NCBI GenBank assembly: GCA_017460265.1
Contig: JAFUBJ010000302.1
Span: 1-5,804, forward strand
Source of the DNA: Atopobiaceae bacterium
GTDB taxonomy: Bacteria; Actinomycetota; Coriobacteriia; Coriobacteriales; Atopobiaceae
Reading direction: 5' to 3'
Length of the DNA stretch: 5,804 nucleotides
Shown here: positions 4,800-5,804 of the stretch, piece after piece
How the letters are laid out: each line of letters begins with the position of its first letter
How positions within the stretch are numbered: the stretch's first letter is position 1
Translations under genes and position numbers: made by a program
Notes under the pieces: generated by a model
Databases searched by the model: none
What the model was told of the DNA's origin: nothing
Seen by the model: the letters and a program-made list of their open reading frames with translations, nothing else

Positions 4800-5804
4800 A
4801 TGCGCGTTTCATATGAGTGGCTCAAAGAGATGGTCGACGTTCCGGAGGATCCACAGGCCCTTGTCGCCGAGTTCGTGCGCACGGGCACCGAGGTGGAGGC
4901 CGTCGACAAGGTTGGTGCCGACCTCGCCCACGTGGTGACTGGCCAGGTCGTGTCCAAGGAGCCGCATCCCGATTCTGACCACATGTGGCTCTGCAAGGTA
5001 AGCGTCGGCGAGAAGAACGTCGACAAGGACGGCAACCCCGAGCCGCTGCAGATTGTCTGCGGCGCCCAGAACTTCGAGCAGGGCGACAAGATCGTCGTCG
5101 CCATGATTGGCGCGGTGCTGCCCGGCGGCTTCGAGATCAAGAAGAGCAAGCTCCGCGGCGTCGAGTCCTGCGGAATGAACTGCTCGGCTCGCGAGCTGGG
5201 TCTTGGTGACGACCACTCCGGCATCATGATCCTGCCGGCCGACGCCCCGGTAGGCATGGACTTCACCGACTACAAGGGCATGAGCGACACCGTCATCGAC
5301 TGCGAGATGACTCCCAACCGTCCCGACTGCCTGTCGATGACCGGCGTTGCCGTCGAGGTCTCGGCCATGCTCGACGAGGACACCCACTTCGACCTCCCCA
5401 AGATCCAGAAGGAGGAGGGCACGCCCACGGCCGAGCTGGTGGACGTGACCATCGACGACCCCGAGCGCTGCCCGCGCTACACCGCTCGCGTGATGCGCGG
5501 CGTCAAGATCGGCCCGAGCCCCGACTGGCTGGCCAAGCGCGTCATGGCTGCCGGAGCCCGCACCATCAACAACGTGGTGGACGTCACCAACTACGTGATG
5601 ATCCTGACCGGACAGCCGCTGCACGCCTTGGACCTTGGCAAGCTCACCGAGGTCGACGGCAAGCGCCACATCGTGGTGCGTGCCGCGCGCGAGGGCGAGG
5701 TGCTGACCACCCTGGACGGCCAGGATCGCACGCTGACCCCCGAGAACACCGTCATCTCCGACGGATACGACCGTGCTGTGGCGCTGGCCGGCGTCATGGG
5801 CGGC
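4800..5804 (+). CDS. pheT: Phenylalanyl-tRNA synthetase beta subunit, N-terminal part (cut by window end)
   Basis: PheT is the beta subunit, which binds tRNA and hydrolyses wrongly charged Tyr-tRNA-Phe. The 335 codons present are about two fifths of a normal protein of roughly 800 residues; the frame is open to the last base with no stop. The start MRVSYEWLKE is the classic PheT opening. Residues about 40-150 are the OB-fold tRNA-binding domain: VTGQVVSKEPHPDSDHMWLC at 46-65, LQIVCGAQN at 83-91 and SKLRGVESCGMNCSARELGL at 116-135. EMTPNRPDCLSMTGVAVEV (169-187) marks the B1 region. The B3/B4 editing domain begins near CPRYTARV (224-231), followed by NNVVDVTNYVM (257-267), GQPLHALDL (271-279) and LAGVMGG at the edge. 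The aminoacylation-like core, B5 and the anticodon-binding domain lie beyond the window. It is co-transcribed with pheS. Confidence 0.97.
   Translation, partial: MRVSYEWLKEMVDVPEDPQALVAEFVRTGTEVEAVDKVGADLAHVVTGQVVSKEPHPDSDHMWLCKVSVGEKNVDKDGNPEPLQIVCGAQNFEQGDKIVVAMIGAVLPGGFEIKKSKLRGVESCGMNCSARELGLGDDHSGIMILPADAPVGMDFTDYKGMSDTVIDCEMTPNRPDCLSMTGVAVEVSAMLDEDTHFDLPKIQKEEGTPTAELVDVTIDDPERCPRYTARVMRGVKIGPSPDWLAKRVMAAGARTINNVVDVTNYVMILTGQPLHALDLGKLTEVDGKRHIVVRAAREGEVLTTLDGQDRTLTPENTVISDGYDRAVALAGVMGG

Overview
This window looks like an ordinary chromosomal stretch from a high-GC, Gram-positive-type bacterium. The coding bias (strong G/C in third positions), a Gln-rich membrane-anchored HtrA and a transcription-attenuating T-box ahead of pheST fit Actinomycetota, possibly Coriobacteriia (an Olsenella/Atopobium-like organism). 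That placement is inferred from style, not from a database match. All four genes I can support are on the + strand.

Layout: (1) 1-138 is a non-coding lead-in with two tandem GC-rich hairpins sharing an identical 14-nt left arm. (2) 139-1302 encodes a TelA/KlaA-family (toxic anion resistance) protein. (3) 1303-1536 is intergenic, with one or two 3'-end hairpins and then the leader and start region of the next gene. (4) 1537-3255 encodes a membrane-anchored HtrA/DegP-type serine protease with a PDZ domain, flanked by an unusual Gln/Tyr-rich N-terminal segment and an Asn/Gly/Tyr/acidic C-terminal tail. (5) A strong rho-independent terminator lies at about 3286-3331. (6) About 3400-3670 is a complete phenylalanine-specific T-box riboswitch: Stem I with UUC specifier, Stem II with an S-turn-like loop, a IIA/B H-type pseudoknot, Stem III, antiterminator with UGGU bulge, and the competing terminator. 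(7) 3690-4757 is pheS. (8) 4800 to the window end is pheT, truncated by the window edge.

How the parts work together: telA and htrA are probably separate transcription units concerned with envelope or stress tolerance and extracytoplasmic protein quality control. pheS and pheT form an operon encoding the two subunits of phenylalanyl-tRNA synthetase. The T-box senses uncharged tRNA-Phe, so the operon is read through only when charging is insufficient.

I found no mobile element, CRISPR array, tRNA/rRNA gene or convincing novel system. The best second-look items are the paired hairpins upstream of telA, the complete T-box with its pseudoknot, and the low-complexity ends of HtrA.
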